From: Bacillota bacterium
Lineage (GTDB): Bacteria > Bacillota > Desulfotomaculia > Desulfotomaculales > Desulfotomaculaceae
Assembly: GCA_023481335.1 (NCBI GenBank)
Contig: JAMCWI010000160.1
Span: 1 to 12,659, forward strand
Length of the DNA stretch: 12,659 nucleotides
Direction: 5' to 3'
Part shown: piece by piece, positions 7,069-12,632 of the stretch
How positions within the stretch are numbered: position 1 is the stretch's first letter
Layout of the letters: every line of letters starts with the position of its first letter
The notes under the pieces: generated by a model
What the model was told of the DNA's origin: nothing
Seen by the model: the letters and a program-made list of their open reading frames with translations, nothing else
Databases searched by the model: none
Translations under genes and position numbers: made by a program

Positions 7069-7261
7069 ATTTAAATGGCCGCCCTTGCACCAGGGAACCC
7101 TGCGCCGCGCTTAATAGGCTCAAATCCGGTCGGCGGAAAAAATGGCGGATTATGAGAAGGGGGAACCCCAACCCCTCTATATCTCCCCGCCCACGGGGCC
7201 GGGGAGACTTAAAGGCTCCGCTGCTTAACCAATGCTGGGTGAAAACGAGGAGGCTGATAGC

Positions 7262-7498
7262 GTGAAAAAGGTAAAAACGATGAAAGTTAGTCAGGCAGAA
7301 TGTGAACTTTTGCAAATGTTTAGGGGTTTTGGCGTAAGTGAGCAAATTATTTTTGAGTCAATTTTAAACAACAAAATAGCGTCATTCAAAGATTACCTTG
7401 ATAGTCAAAAGAAAGATGCGTTTTATAAAAATGCGGTTATAAAATTGGCCTTATTTGAGGAGTTCGCAAAAAGATTTCATGATTTGTATAAACTTTAA
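7262..7498 (+). CDS. Hypothetical 78-aa protein
   Basis: This is a small, predicted mostly helical, lysine- and phenylalanine-rich soluble protein that I do not recognise. It begins 'MKKVKTMKVSQAECELLQMF' and ends 'LFEEFAKRFHDLYKL'. The frame opens at ATG 7232, but AGGAGG at 7248-7253 sits 8 bases before GTG 7262, so I take 7262 as the start. There is no signal peptide, membrane span or cysteine motif (one cysteine). It is the first gene after the terminator at 7043-7068 and the first of three small accessory genes in the same direction. A small regulator or phage/ICE accessory role is possible but unsupported. Confidence 0.65.
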   Translation: MKKVKTMKVSQAECELLQMFRGFGVSEQIIFESILNNKIASFKDYLDSQKKDAFYKNAVIKLALFEEFAKRFHDLYKL

Positions 7499-7566
7499 TG
7501 TACCGAAGGCGGTAGCGGTAGCGGTAAGGCGCTTGAAAAATGGGAAAGTTCAGGGGGTGAAGACTT

Positions 7567-7725
7567 GTGGAGGTCAATGAGTATAAGCCGGGGCGGGTAT
7601 TGTATCGGTGCCCTGGCTGCGGGAAAGAAATCTGGCTTACCAAAGAAATTATTGAAAAGGTTTATGGCGGAGGCAATGAATGCTGCCTGGACTGCCGGAA
7701 CGGGGCAATGAAATCCTGGAAATGA
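7567..7725 (+). CDS. Small zinc-ribbon protein (52 aa)
   Basis: This short GTG-started gene is preceded by AGGGGGTG (7552-7559) at 7 bases. It encodes 'YRCPGCGKEIWL' and, after about 20 residues, 'NECCLDCRNG'. The pairs Cys15/Cys18 and Cys39 or Cys40/Cys43 give a CxxC-x20-CxxC zinc-ribbon layout. It is probably a one-zinc module that binds nucleic acid or a partner protein. Such single-ribbon miniproteins are common in conjugative and phage elements. The last codons are AAA TGA at 7720-7725. Support comes from the Shine-Dalgarno sequence, the metal-binding pattern and its position in a run of small co-directional genes. The specific role is unknown. Confidence 0.65.
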   Translation: MEVNEYKPGRVLYRCPGCGKEIWLTKEIIEKVYGGGNECCLDCRNGAMKSWK

Positions 7726-7856
7726 GCTAGAAAGGAGGGGTGCGGCAGGGATTGAGAAGGGTGTCTGCTATTAACTGAATACAGGAAGGGGGTGACATTG
7801 ACAAGGGAAGGACACACCTACAGGTTTGGCCGCCAACGGTGTAATCCTTCCCCCCG

Positions 7857-7900
7857 AACAGCCAGGGTATTCCCCTGACTGTTCAATTGTACATCTTTTT
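7857..7900 (+). terminator. Possible weak terminator
   Basis: AACAGCCAGGG (7857-7867) and CCCTGACTGTT (7873-7883) pair over 11 bp with one C-A mismatch and a 5-base loop. A five-T run follows 12 bases later (about 7896-7900). The offset T-run makes it a poor terminator. It may attenuate transcription ahead of the metalloprotease gene. Confidence 0.35.
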
Positions 7901-7915
7901 AAGGGGTGAATGCAA

Positions 7916-8323
7916 TTGGACATTTTGATAAGGGAAGATGTCTTTTCGTATAGAGAAGAGTTAATTAACGATTTATCCAGTATTGCTAACCTAATGAAAC
8001 TAAGGATGATTCAGGCGGTGCTTGGTTCGGAAGGACTTAGCGGATTACTGCTTTATGACAGGAAGAGAGCACTTTCACACATGATTGTCAACGAAAATGA
8101 TAGCGATGATAATAAGATATTTACCATCGGTCACGAAATTGGACATTTTGTCCTACATAAGGAAGAGCTGCTTAATGGAAAATTGTGCAGTTTTACTGAG
8201 AGAATCGGGCAGCTGTTATCAAATAATGGCGATGACGCGCTGGAGAAAGAGGCAGACGAGTTTTCTGAAAAAATAATTCAGCTGCTTCTGGCAATATACA
8301 AGCGGAGGTCCGGTACACAGTAG
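7916..8323 (+). CDS. ImmA/IrrE-like metalloprotease
   Basis: This small cytoplasmic zinc peptidase of the M78 (ImmA/IrrE) type has 135 aa from this start. The motif TIGHEIGHFVLH gives HEIGH at residues 73-77, with the two zinc histidines and the catalytic glutamate. 'EKEADEFSEKII' supplies the probable third ligand (E112). ImmA proteins of ICEs cleave the element's repressor on DNA damage to switch on excision, so it fits the mobile-element context. However, no repressor gene is visible beside it, so its target is unknown. I chose TTG 7916 because AAGGGG (7901-7906) is 9 bases away; ATG 7910 is in frame but only 3 bases from the Shine-Dalgarno sequence. The protein is shorter than many homologues and has an unusual C-terminus ('LLLAIYKRRSGTQ' instead of the usual LLMP-type end). 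Confidence 0.8.
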   Translation: MDILIREDVFSYREELINDLSSIANLMKLRMIQAVLGSEGLSGLLLYDRKRALSHMIVNENDSDDNKIFTIGHEIGHFVLHKEELLNGKLCSFTERIGQLLSNNGDDALEKEADEFSEKIIQLLLAIYKRRSGTQ

Positions 8324-8401
8324 GTGCATAAATAGGGCTTTGGCAATGATAAAACGGTTTTGTGAAGGGGGGTTGCCTGGCAGGCAGGAGGAAAATTTTT
8401 C

Positions 8402-8429
8402 TTGTGCGGCGTTGCGTAAATGGTAGAAT
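8402..8429 (+). promoter_or_regulatory. Promoter of the mini-toxin gene
   Basis: TTGTGC (8402-8407), a 16-base spacer and TAGAAT (8424-8429) give a good housekeeping-sigma promoter with an expected start near 8436. This leaves a ~65-base 5' UTR before the GTG at 8501. In this UTR CCTCACC (8459-8465) can pair fully (one GU) with GGTGGGG (8491-8497), overlapping the Shine-Dalgarno sequence. Confidence 0.55.
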
Positions 8430-8500
8430 AATGTTGGGAATGCGGAGCTGAGGGCGGGCCTCACCGACCGGGGGAGAAATTCCGAAGGGAGGTGGGGAAG

Positions 8501-8590
8501 GTGAAAACAGCAGATGTTTTACAACTCATCATCGCCCTACTCCTCGGACTAACCCTCGTGGTGTCCATTGTAAACTTGGCGGTTAAATAG
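8501..8590 (+). CDS. Holin-like mini-toxin, candidate type I toxin (29 aa)
   Basis: This very short gene starts at GTG 8501 with AAGGGAGGT (8485-8493) seven bases upstream and ends with TAG 8588-8590. The peptide is MKTADVL followed by one hydrophobic span (about 8-26) and a short basic end (VK). This architecture matches the putative holin-like toxin (Hol-Tox) and TxpA-like type I toxins: 25-60-aa single-span membrane peptides whose overproduction damages the membrane. The gene has its own promoter, a 5' UTR able to mask the ribosome site, a 13-bp hairpin right after the stop and a strong convergent promoter at 8715-8742. All four are expected of a type I toxin with antisense antitoxin. Alternatives are a small membrane regulator unrelated to toxicity. 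Toxin identity is inferred; the small gene itself is reasonably well supported. Confidence 0.65.
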   Translation: MKTADVLQLIIALLLGLTLVVSIVNLAVK

Positions 8591-8591
8591 C

Positions 8592-8624
8592 GTTCCCCGG
8601 GTTGTCGCAAGCAACCCGGGGAAC
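8592..8624. terminator. Perfect 13-bp hairpin, probable bidirectional terminator
   Basis: The arms GTTCCCCGGGTTG (8592-8604) and CAACCCGGGGAAC (8612-8624) are perfectly complementary with a 7-base loop. It lies two bases after the toxin stop. There is no clear T-run on either strand. It would be the shared 3' end of the toxin mRNA and of any antisense RNA from 8706. Confidence 0.6.
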
Positions 8625-8706
8625 CTTGAAGCCCCGGTTGAAGTGAGGCACTAGCGCCGTTCTCAGTTTCCAGTATTCCCATTTAATAAAGGGGTGATAA
8701 TTTTTT
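8592..8706 (-). ncRNA. Candidate antisense RNA antitoxin
   Basis: Transcription from the leftward promoter at 8715-8742 would start near 8706 and run into the 3' end of the mini-toxin transcript. It would share at least the 8592-8624 hairpin and possibly the coding region. The arrangement is like RatA over the 3' end of txpA in Bacillus subtilis, which is established. The existence of this RNA and its end are inferred from the promoter and the hairpin. Confidence 0.45.
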
Positions 8707-8714
8707 AAGTTAAT

Positions 8715-8742
8715 AATATATCCCGAATTCGTGATTTGTCAA
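8715..8742 (-). promoter_or_regulatory. Strong leftward sigma-A promoter
   Basis: Read on the minus strand, consensus TTGACA (8742-8737) is followed by TATATT (8720-8715) at 16 bases, or by TATTAT (8718-8713) at 18 bases. No leftward gene lies downstream, only the 3' side of the mini-toxin. This makes an antisense RNA the simplest product. Confidence 0.65.
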
Positions 8743-8879
8743 CAGGATAGACATTGGCAGTAACCCGCCCTCAGACGCATATTCTTAGATTCTGCAGGGG
8801 TAAAAGGGGTACTGTAAGGGTTAATCTATCAACTGGCTAGAATAGGCTTAAAATCAAGTTTAAGAAGGAGGTATCCCAA
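8743..8879. promoter_or_regulatory. Leader region of the secreted-protein operon
   Basis: There is no gene here. A TAGAAT at 8838-8843 could be a -10, but I see no matching -35, so the promoter is uncertain. AGGAGGT (8866-8872), with a 7-base spacer, sets the TTG start at 8880. Confidence 0.4.
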
Positions 8880-9782
8880 TTGAACAAATTCAAAATCATA
8901 GGTTTAACCATTGTTTTGCTGCTGACCCTGGCACTCCCGGCCATGGCTGAGCAGGTTGACGTATACCAGAATAACCAGCTCGTTAAAAGCGTTGTATTTA
9001 AAATAGGCGTTCCCTATTATGTGGTCAACGGCCAGACCCCCGGTGTAAAAATGGACGTGGCCCCGTTCATCCAGAGTGACAGGACGTTCGTCCCGGTAAG
9101 GTTCCTGGGCAACGCTTTGGGCATATCGAACGATAACATTAATTGGATTGATAATGTGCAGCGCGTATTTATCGCGGGACCGAATAATGTGGCCCTCACG
9201 ATGACTATAGGTGTTAAAGAGATTCAAGTAAATGATGATACAAAACCCATAGATGTGGCTCCCATGCTGCAAAGCGATAGAACATTTCTTCCGGCCAGGT
9301 ACGTGGCCGAGGGTCTGGGCTACCAGGTAGCCTGGGATGATAAAAACAATGCGGTGGTGTGCTGGCCGGCCGGGCAGCCGGAACCGGACGTGAGCGCAGC
9401 GGTGGACTACCTGAACAGCCAGGGGGCAGCTCCTACGGTAGTAACGGGGAATAAGGTTAACGGTTACAATATTCCGGCGAATACGGTTCTAGATGTTGCC
9501 ACCAGCGGTTATAAGAATAGCGATAGTATAGTTTTCAGTATTAACATTAAGGGCGAAAACCTGCAGCAGCAGTATACCGATGCGCAGAGCATAATTTCTC
9601 AGGCCGTAGATGCTGATACGACCGCCAAGGTTATTGAATTTGCCAAGGTAACACAAGAGGAATTGCTTTCCGGCCAGCCTTGGGACACTAAAACATTTAA
9701 CTCACCTAACGGCATGGCTATAAGGGTTGGTGCTGGTTGGGGAGGCGATACGGTACAATTTGACCTTTGGTCAACTAAATAA
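8880..9782 (+). CDS. Secreted protein with copper-amine-oxidase N-terminal (stalk) domain
   Basis: This 300-aa exported protein starts at TTG 8880, fixed by AGGAGGT at 7 bases. A signal peptide (basic MNKFK, a hydrophobic core, then LPAMA) is cleaved after about A23. Residues 25-162 form the Cu_amine_oxidN1 (PF07833-type) stalk domain. It has two internal repeats of 'DVAPFIQSDRTFVPVRF' and 'DVAPMLQSDRTFLPARYVAE' at about 59-75 and 125-144, ending 'VAWDDKNNAVVCW'. These domains occur in many surface or matrix proteins of clostridia and Peptococcaceae; despite the name, they do not indicate oxidase activity. Residues 170-300 are a beta-rich tail I do not recognise. It is followed after 19 bases by another exported protein, so it is the first gene of a three-gene secretion operon. 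No sortase signal or membrane anchor is seen. Confidence 0.88.
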   Translation: MNKFKIIGLTIVLLLTLALPAMAEQVDVYQNNQLVKSVVFKIGVPYYVVNGQTPGVKMDVAPFIQSDRTFVPVRFLGNALGISNDNINWIDNVQRVFIAGPNNVALTMTIGVKEIQVNDDTKPIDVAPMLQSDRTFLPARYVAEGLGYQVAWDDKNNAVVCWPAGQPEPDVSAAVDYLNSQGAAPTVVTGNKVNGYNIPANTVLDVATSGYKNSDSIVFSINIKGENLQQQYTDAQSIISQAVDADTTAKVIEFAKVTQEELLSGQPWDTKTFNSPNGMAIRVGAGWGGDTVQFDLWSTK

Positions 9783-9801
9783 ACGGGGAGGATAATAAAA
9801 C

Positions 9802-11229
9802 ATGCTTAAAAGACTATCCGCAATAGCGGCGGTCTTTTTTCTTTTGACCGCCTTTTTGACTCCGGCCTATGCCGGGCTATCGTTTGATGCAACAACTGCC
9901 ATTGAAGACGCTGTAATAAATAGTGGCTATAGTAATACAAGCAAAAGTGGCGATTCCATCAACTACATCACTAGCACTGGCTTGAGCAATATAACTGATG
10001 CAAATGGCAACAGATATGGTTTCCTAACTTATGGCCAGCCTCACGGAGGTCCGCGGCGAAACGGTCAGCAACGCTATATCGGTTATACATATTACGGCGA
10101 GGACTACACCAACATGGACTATCCCGCCGATAAAAACGCCAACGGAACCGATTTCGCAAGCCAGCATTGGATACCGCAGCCTTGGGATGATGGTGCAGTA
10201 AAAGCAAATAATGAAAACATTTCTATGTTTAAACCTGAAGGAAAACCTGGTGACGGTTCTCCTGAATATCATACGGTTATTTTAGCGGGTATTATGGCCT
10301 ATGGTGCCACAAATGCCAACAACGGTTATACAATTGGCGAGACAGCAGACGGATCTTTCTACGGGAACATTGAGCAGTATGTTCATATCCTGGCCCCGCC
10401 GACAAAGTATGCCTGGGGCATCGGCAGGATGTGGCACATTGAAAACGGCCAGCTATGGTACGTCACAATCCCGATAGCGCCGGAAGCACTGCTACCGGCT
10501 GCGCCGGACCTGTCCACCAACCTGGAAACAAATTCATTCACCGGCGCAAAGCCGGGGGATAAAATAACTTCCACCGTGGCCTACCGGCTAAACCCGGATC
10601 ATCCCCGGCCGGAACGGGCCTTGCTGCGGCTACACCATGTGGTTGACGGTCAGGAGTACCCCGTTCAGCTGCAGCCGGTTAACGGAGCGCCGGTGCCGGA
10701 TGAAAAGGGATATATCACACTGCAGCCCGGAGATGTAAAGGTATATAGCTATATATTCACGGTTCAGGACGGCCCCTCAAAGATTTTATCAAGGGTTAAC
10801 CCAGTAGACACACAGGAGGATAAGAACTGGGACAATAACTGTGCCGAGGCAACGGTTATACCGCAGAGCTATGACATAAAGATTAAACTACAGTCCGACC
10901 AATCCATATATACTTCAATAGACGGAGATCCTACCCCTGTACTCCTTACGGCCACAGTAACAAGGAAAGACGATATACCTGGGGAAATTGATGTAACCGG
11001 GTCCATTAAAGATGGTTTTCCCATAGATCTAAAGTTGGCTCCTGGTGAAAGCAAGAAGGTTGAATATGGGTACCCCGCCAGGCCGGGAAAGTATACCATC
11101 AATGCCGAGGCGTGGCCGGTGGGAACCAGTGACATTTACCCCCCGGACAACAGGGATAGCATAACCATTACAGCAAAAAATGAAAGTTTTAATCTCGATC
11201 CTACAATACGTTCAGGAACACTGAGGTGA
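9802..11229 (+). CDS. Secreted protein of unknown function with Ig/CARDB-like C-terminal region
   Basis: This 475-aa protein has a clear signal peptide (MLKR, hydrophobic core, PAYA cleaved after about A24). The start at ATG 9802 has GGGGAGG (9785-9791) upstream. Residues 25-230 are glycine-, tyrosine- and asparagine-rich ('GYTYYGEDYTNMDYPADKN', 'YHTVILAGIMAYGATN') and match nothing I recognise. From about 240 the sequence turns into beta-sandwich-like repeats: 'KPGDKITSTVAY...' to 'KNWDNNCAEATV' looks like a CARDB/Ig-type module ending in the usual 'D.NN.A...V', and a second one follows to about 460 ('LAPGESKKVEYGYPARPG'). It is likely a surface or matrix adhesion or structural protein. Its stop codon overlaps the ribosome-site region of the metallopeptidase gene. 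Export is well supported; the function is unknown. Confidence 0.72.
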   Translation: MLKRLSAIAAVFFLLTAFLTPAYAGLSFDATTAIEDAVINSGYSNTSKSGDSINYITSTGLSNITDANGNRYGFLTYGQPHGGPRRNGQQRYIGYTYYGEDYTNMDYPADKNANGTDFASQHWIPQPWDDGAVKANNENISMFKPEGKPGDGSPEYHTVILAGIMAYGATNANNGYTIGETADGSFYGNIEQYVHILAPPTKYAWGIGRMWHIENGQLWYVTIPIAPEALLPAAPDLSTNLETNSFTGAKPGDKITSTVAYRLNPDHPRPERALLRLHHVVDGQEYPVQLQPVNGAPVPDEKGYITLQPGDVKVYSYIFTVQDGPSKILSRVNPVDTQEDKNWDNNCAEATVIPQSYDIKIKLQSDQSIYTSIDGDPTPVLLTATVTRKDDIPGEIDVTGSIKDGFPIDLKLAPGESKKVEYGYPARPGKYTINAEAWPVGTSDIYPPDNRDSITITAKNESFNLDPTIRSGTLR

Positions 11230-11234
11230 GTAAA

Positions 11235-11990
11235 ATGAGAACAGCTGTTATGCTGCTAATATTGAGCATGTTTTACGTGACTCCAGTAACAGCAACAGAT
11301 TTGTACGGTAGGGTCGATAGTTTTAGCATAGGTAATATATATCCAAATTATTTTCCGGTTTATTATTCAGAAGCCGGGAAATGGATTGTAGATGTTTATG
11401 ACTATGAGGTCAGTGATGTGGATAAATTTACTGAATCAATACAAAGTAGTCTCAGAAAAATCAAGCTTAAACCATTTCCAGCCCTCAGAGATGGGCATTA
11501 TATAATGCCGTCAATTTTTATATCTCCCGTGAAAATGCAACAAGAAAATTGTCCCGGTATAATGCGAGCTTGGTATGATGGGCCATTTAACACAGTGGTC
11601 ATTTCAACCTATGCCATAGCAAATTATGATGAAGGCATAATTGACTATTCTGTTGCACATGAAATAGGTCACTGGGTCTGGGACAATGTAGCAAGCGAAG
11701 ATAGTATTAAAGAATACCGAGAAATGGCTGGAAATATCAAGAATCAAGATAGGGAGATGATGAACAAATACAAACTTGATGAAGAAAGAGTACTGCAGGA
11801 GTGGTTTGCGGATGACTTTGCTCAGTATGCGTGCCTTGTACAAACTGATCCAGCCAAAGACGGTTATTCTCCGTTTGGTGGCAGCCATGCGCATGATGAA
11901 GAATTAGAAAAATATTTCAGCAAATATAGGGATCCTGCCATCGGCTGCGAGCCAGGTCGACAACATGAAGTATTTGTAATTGAGAATTAA
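11235..11990 (+). CDS. Secreted HEXXH zinc metallopeptidase
   Basis: This is a 251-aa exported protein. The signal peptide runs from MRTAVMLLIL to about residue 21 (VTPVTA). The catalytic motif is VAHEIGHWVWD, with HEIGH at about 142-146. About 40 residues later 'LQEWFADDFAQYA' supplies the third zinc ligand, probably E189. The order HExxH...E.FA.xF matches gluzincin-like peptidases such as the ATLF (anthrax lethal factor-like) domain. I chose ATG 11235 because GAGGTG (11223-11228) lies 6 bases upstream. GTG 11226 is in frame and overlaps the previous stop, and is the alternative. The gene overlaps or abuts the unknown secreted protein, so the two are translationally coupled. The substrate may be the neighbouring surface proteins or host/matrix proteins. 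Metallopeptidase identity is strong; the family is less certain. Confidence 0.82.
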   Translation: MRTAVMLLILSMFYVTPVTATDLYGRVDSFSIGNIYPNYFPVYYSEAGKWIVDVYDYEVSDVDKFTESIQSSLRKIKLKPFPALRDGHYIMPSIFISPVKMQQENCPGIMRAWYDGPFNTVVISTYAIANYDEGIIDYSVAHEIGHWVWDNVASEDSIKEYREMAGNIKNQDREMMNKYKLDEERVLQEWFADDFAQYACLVQTDPAKDGYSPFGGSHAHDEELEKYFSKYRDPAIGCEPGRQHEVFVIEN

Positions 11991-12009
11991 CAGGGTATGC
12001 AGAATCTGC

Positions 12010-12040
12010 ACCCCCCCCTGCAGAATCTGCAGGGGGGGGT
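12010..12040 (+). terminator. GC-rich terminator of the secreted-protein operon
   Basis: The arms ACCCCCCCCTGCA (12010-12022) and TGCAGGGGGGGGT (12028-12040) form a perfect 13-bp stem with eight consecutive G-C pairs and loop GAATC. ATGTGTTTTA follows, a modest U-tract. The loop plus flanks repeat TGCAGAATCTGCA, which also occurs at 11998-12010 just upstream. Confidence 0.75.
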
Positions 12041-12060
12041 ATGTGTTTTAGATTTAAATA

Positions 12061-12156
12061 TTAAACTATTGACAAAATCACAAAATTGATTTAAGTTTTT
12101 TAATATGGGGTGGAGAACTACAGCCCTATAGATATCTCTTTGATCACAGCAAAATG
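12061..12156 (+). repeat. Direct repeat, copy 1 (promoter plus 5' hairpin)
   Basis: This matches 12299-12394 at roughly 85% identity with about 238-base spacing. Shared blocks include AAACTATTGACAAAATC, TTGATTTAAGTT, ATGGGGTGGAGAAC, CAGCCCTATAGATAT and CTTTGATCACAGCAAAA. Confidence 0.85.
12069..12097 (+). promoter_or_regulatory. Promoter of small-RNA unit 1
   Basis: TTGACA (12069-12074) is followed by a 17-base spacer and TAAGTT (12092-12097). The -35 is consensus, the -10 is weak, and both are conserved in copy 2. Confidence 0.55.
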
Positions 12157-12292
12157 TGCAAAAATATGCAAAAAAAATTGTTTGCGAAAAAGAATTGCCA
12201 TATATATACAGAATATTGAGGAGTTCGGATTAATAACTTGAAACCACCAGGTATACCGGTAAAGTACCACCGGCATAGCAGGTGGTTTTAAT
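12104..12292 (+). ncRNA. Candidate small RNA, unit 1
   Basis: The predicted transcript starts near 12104. It opens with the hairpin ATGGGG...CCCTAT (12105-12110 with 12125-12130 region) and ends in a terminator-like hairpin: AAACCACC (12241-12248) pairs with GGTGGTTT (12281-12288), with an inner CCGGT/ACCGG stem, followed by TTAATATTAATTT. I know of no family matching it; a structured regulatory RNA is the simplest reading. Support comes from promoter, terminator and a second copy; no transcript data can be seen here. Confidence 0.5.
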
Positions 12293-12298
12293 ATTAAT

Positions 12299-12394
12299 TT
12301 AAACTATTGACAAAATCGCTAAGTTGATTTAAGTTATTAGCATGGGGTGGAGAACTTCAGCCCTATAGATATTCCTTTGATCACAGCAAAAATG
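12299..12394 (+). repeat. Direct repeat, copy 2 (promoter plus 5' hairpin)
   Basis: This is the diverged second copy of 12061-12156. The hairpin ATGGGG/CCCTAT is kept while its loop changes (CTACAG to CTTCAG). Only the 5' part and the terminator core (TAGCA-AGG/TAGCA-GGTGG) remain similar; the middle is shorter. Confidence 0.85.
12307..12335 (+). promoter_or_regulatory. Promoter of small-RNA unit 2
   Basis: TTGACA (12307-12312), a 17-base spacer and TAAGTT (12330-12335) are present, identical in layout to unit 1. Confidence 0.55.
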
Positions 12395-12475
12395 TTAAAA
12401 AAAATAAAGTCAAGGAAGCTAATATGTAAATATTTTACAGATATAAAACCACTTGCGTAGCAAGGTTTTTTTTAT
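12342..12475 (+). ncRNA. Candidate small RNA, unit 2
   Basis: The predicted transcript runs from near 12342 through the conserved 5' hairpin to the intrinsic terminator at 12445-12473. It is shorter than unit 1 because the A-rich middle is reduced. It has no coding capacity beyond an eight-codon frame that is also present in unit 1. Confidence 0.5.
12445..12473 (+). terminator. Intrinsic terminator of unit 2
   Basis: AAAAC (12445-12449) and CTTGC (12452-12456) pair with GCAAG (12460-12464) and GTTTT (12465-12469) around loop GTA, with a two-base bulge. An eight-T tract follows (12466-12473). Confidence 0.8.
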
Positions 12476-12482
12476 TTTAATT
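12456..12482. repeat. 27-bp inverted repeat, left arm
   Basis: It is perfectly complementary to 12633-12659. The pair encloses 150 bases. The arm covers the 3' half of the unit 2 terminator and its T-run. Confidence 0.9.
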
Positions 12483-12511
12483 ACATGATATACAATACTA
12501 AACAAAAGTAA

Positions 12512-12543
12512 TCAGGTGGATGGAGGACGGTCCTTCCACCTGA
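12512..12543. repeat. Hairpin TCAGGTGGA/TCCACCTGA
   Basis: The perfect outer 9-bp stem (12512-12520 with 12535-12543) has an inner AGGA/TCCT pair. It lies between the 27-bp inverted arms. Its function is unknown. Confidence 0.6.
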
Positions 12544-12550
12544 GCAAACG

Positions 12551-12590
12551 AGAGCAGCCAGACCTAATAAGGGGGACGGTTGCTCTTTTT
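12551..12590 (+). terminator. Terminator-like hairpin with a competing 5' arm
   Basis: AGAGCAGCC (12551-12559) pairs with GGTTGCTCT (12578-12586; one GU) and is followed by TTTTC. GAGCAAAC (12542-12549) can pair with almost the same 3' arm, so two exclusive stems are possible. Confidence 0.5.
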
Positions 12591-12632
12591 CTTATAGCCC
12601 CTAATATTCAGTTGGGAAAAAAGTCAGTGGAA

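Larger units (their letters stand above)
6710..7261. other. Non-coding stretch with terminators and hairpins
   Basis: Apart from the likely out-of-frame tail of the preceding gene (to 6816), I see no supported gene. The stretch holds a long inverted repeat (6729-6787) and two intrinsic terminators (6887-6914 and 7043-7068). It also has a GC-rich CTCCCCG/CGGGGAG pair within about 7185-7210. A 34-codon frame from GTG 6971 into the second terminator has its ribosome-binding-like GGGGGAGG only two bases away, so I do not call it. Confidence 0.45.

Noticed and set aside
7798..7878. 26-codon frame from TTG 7798 with AGGAAGGGGG upstream
   Set aside because: It is short, has no recognisable motif and ends inside a hairpin. 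The ribosome-like site alone is not enough.
8461..8682. 73-codon minus-strand frame across the mini-toxin
   Set aside because: It has no ribosome site, its translation is low-complexity, and it is fully explained by the toxin gene, the hairpin and the antisense region.
12105..12131. Eight-codon ATG frame conserved in both repeat copies (MGWRT-T/S-AL)
   Set aside because: It has no ribosome site, and it coincides with the conserved hairpin, which explains the conservation without translation. A leaderless peptide cannot be excluded but is unsupported.
12512..12590. Guanidine-II (mini-ykkC) riboswitch because of two ACGG segments
   Set aside because: That family needs two hairpins each closed around an ACGR loop. 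The second GGACGGT here is not followed by a complementary arm, so the fold does not form.
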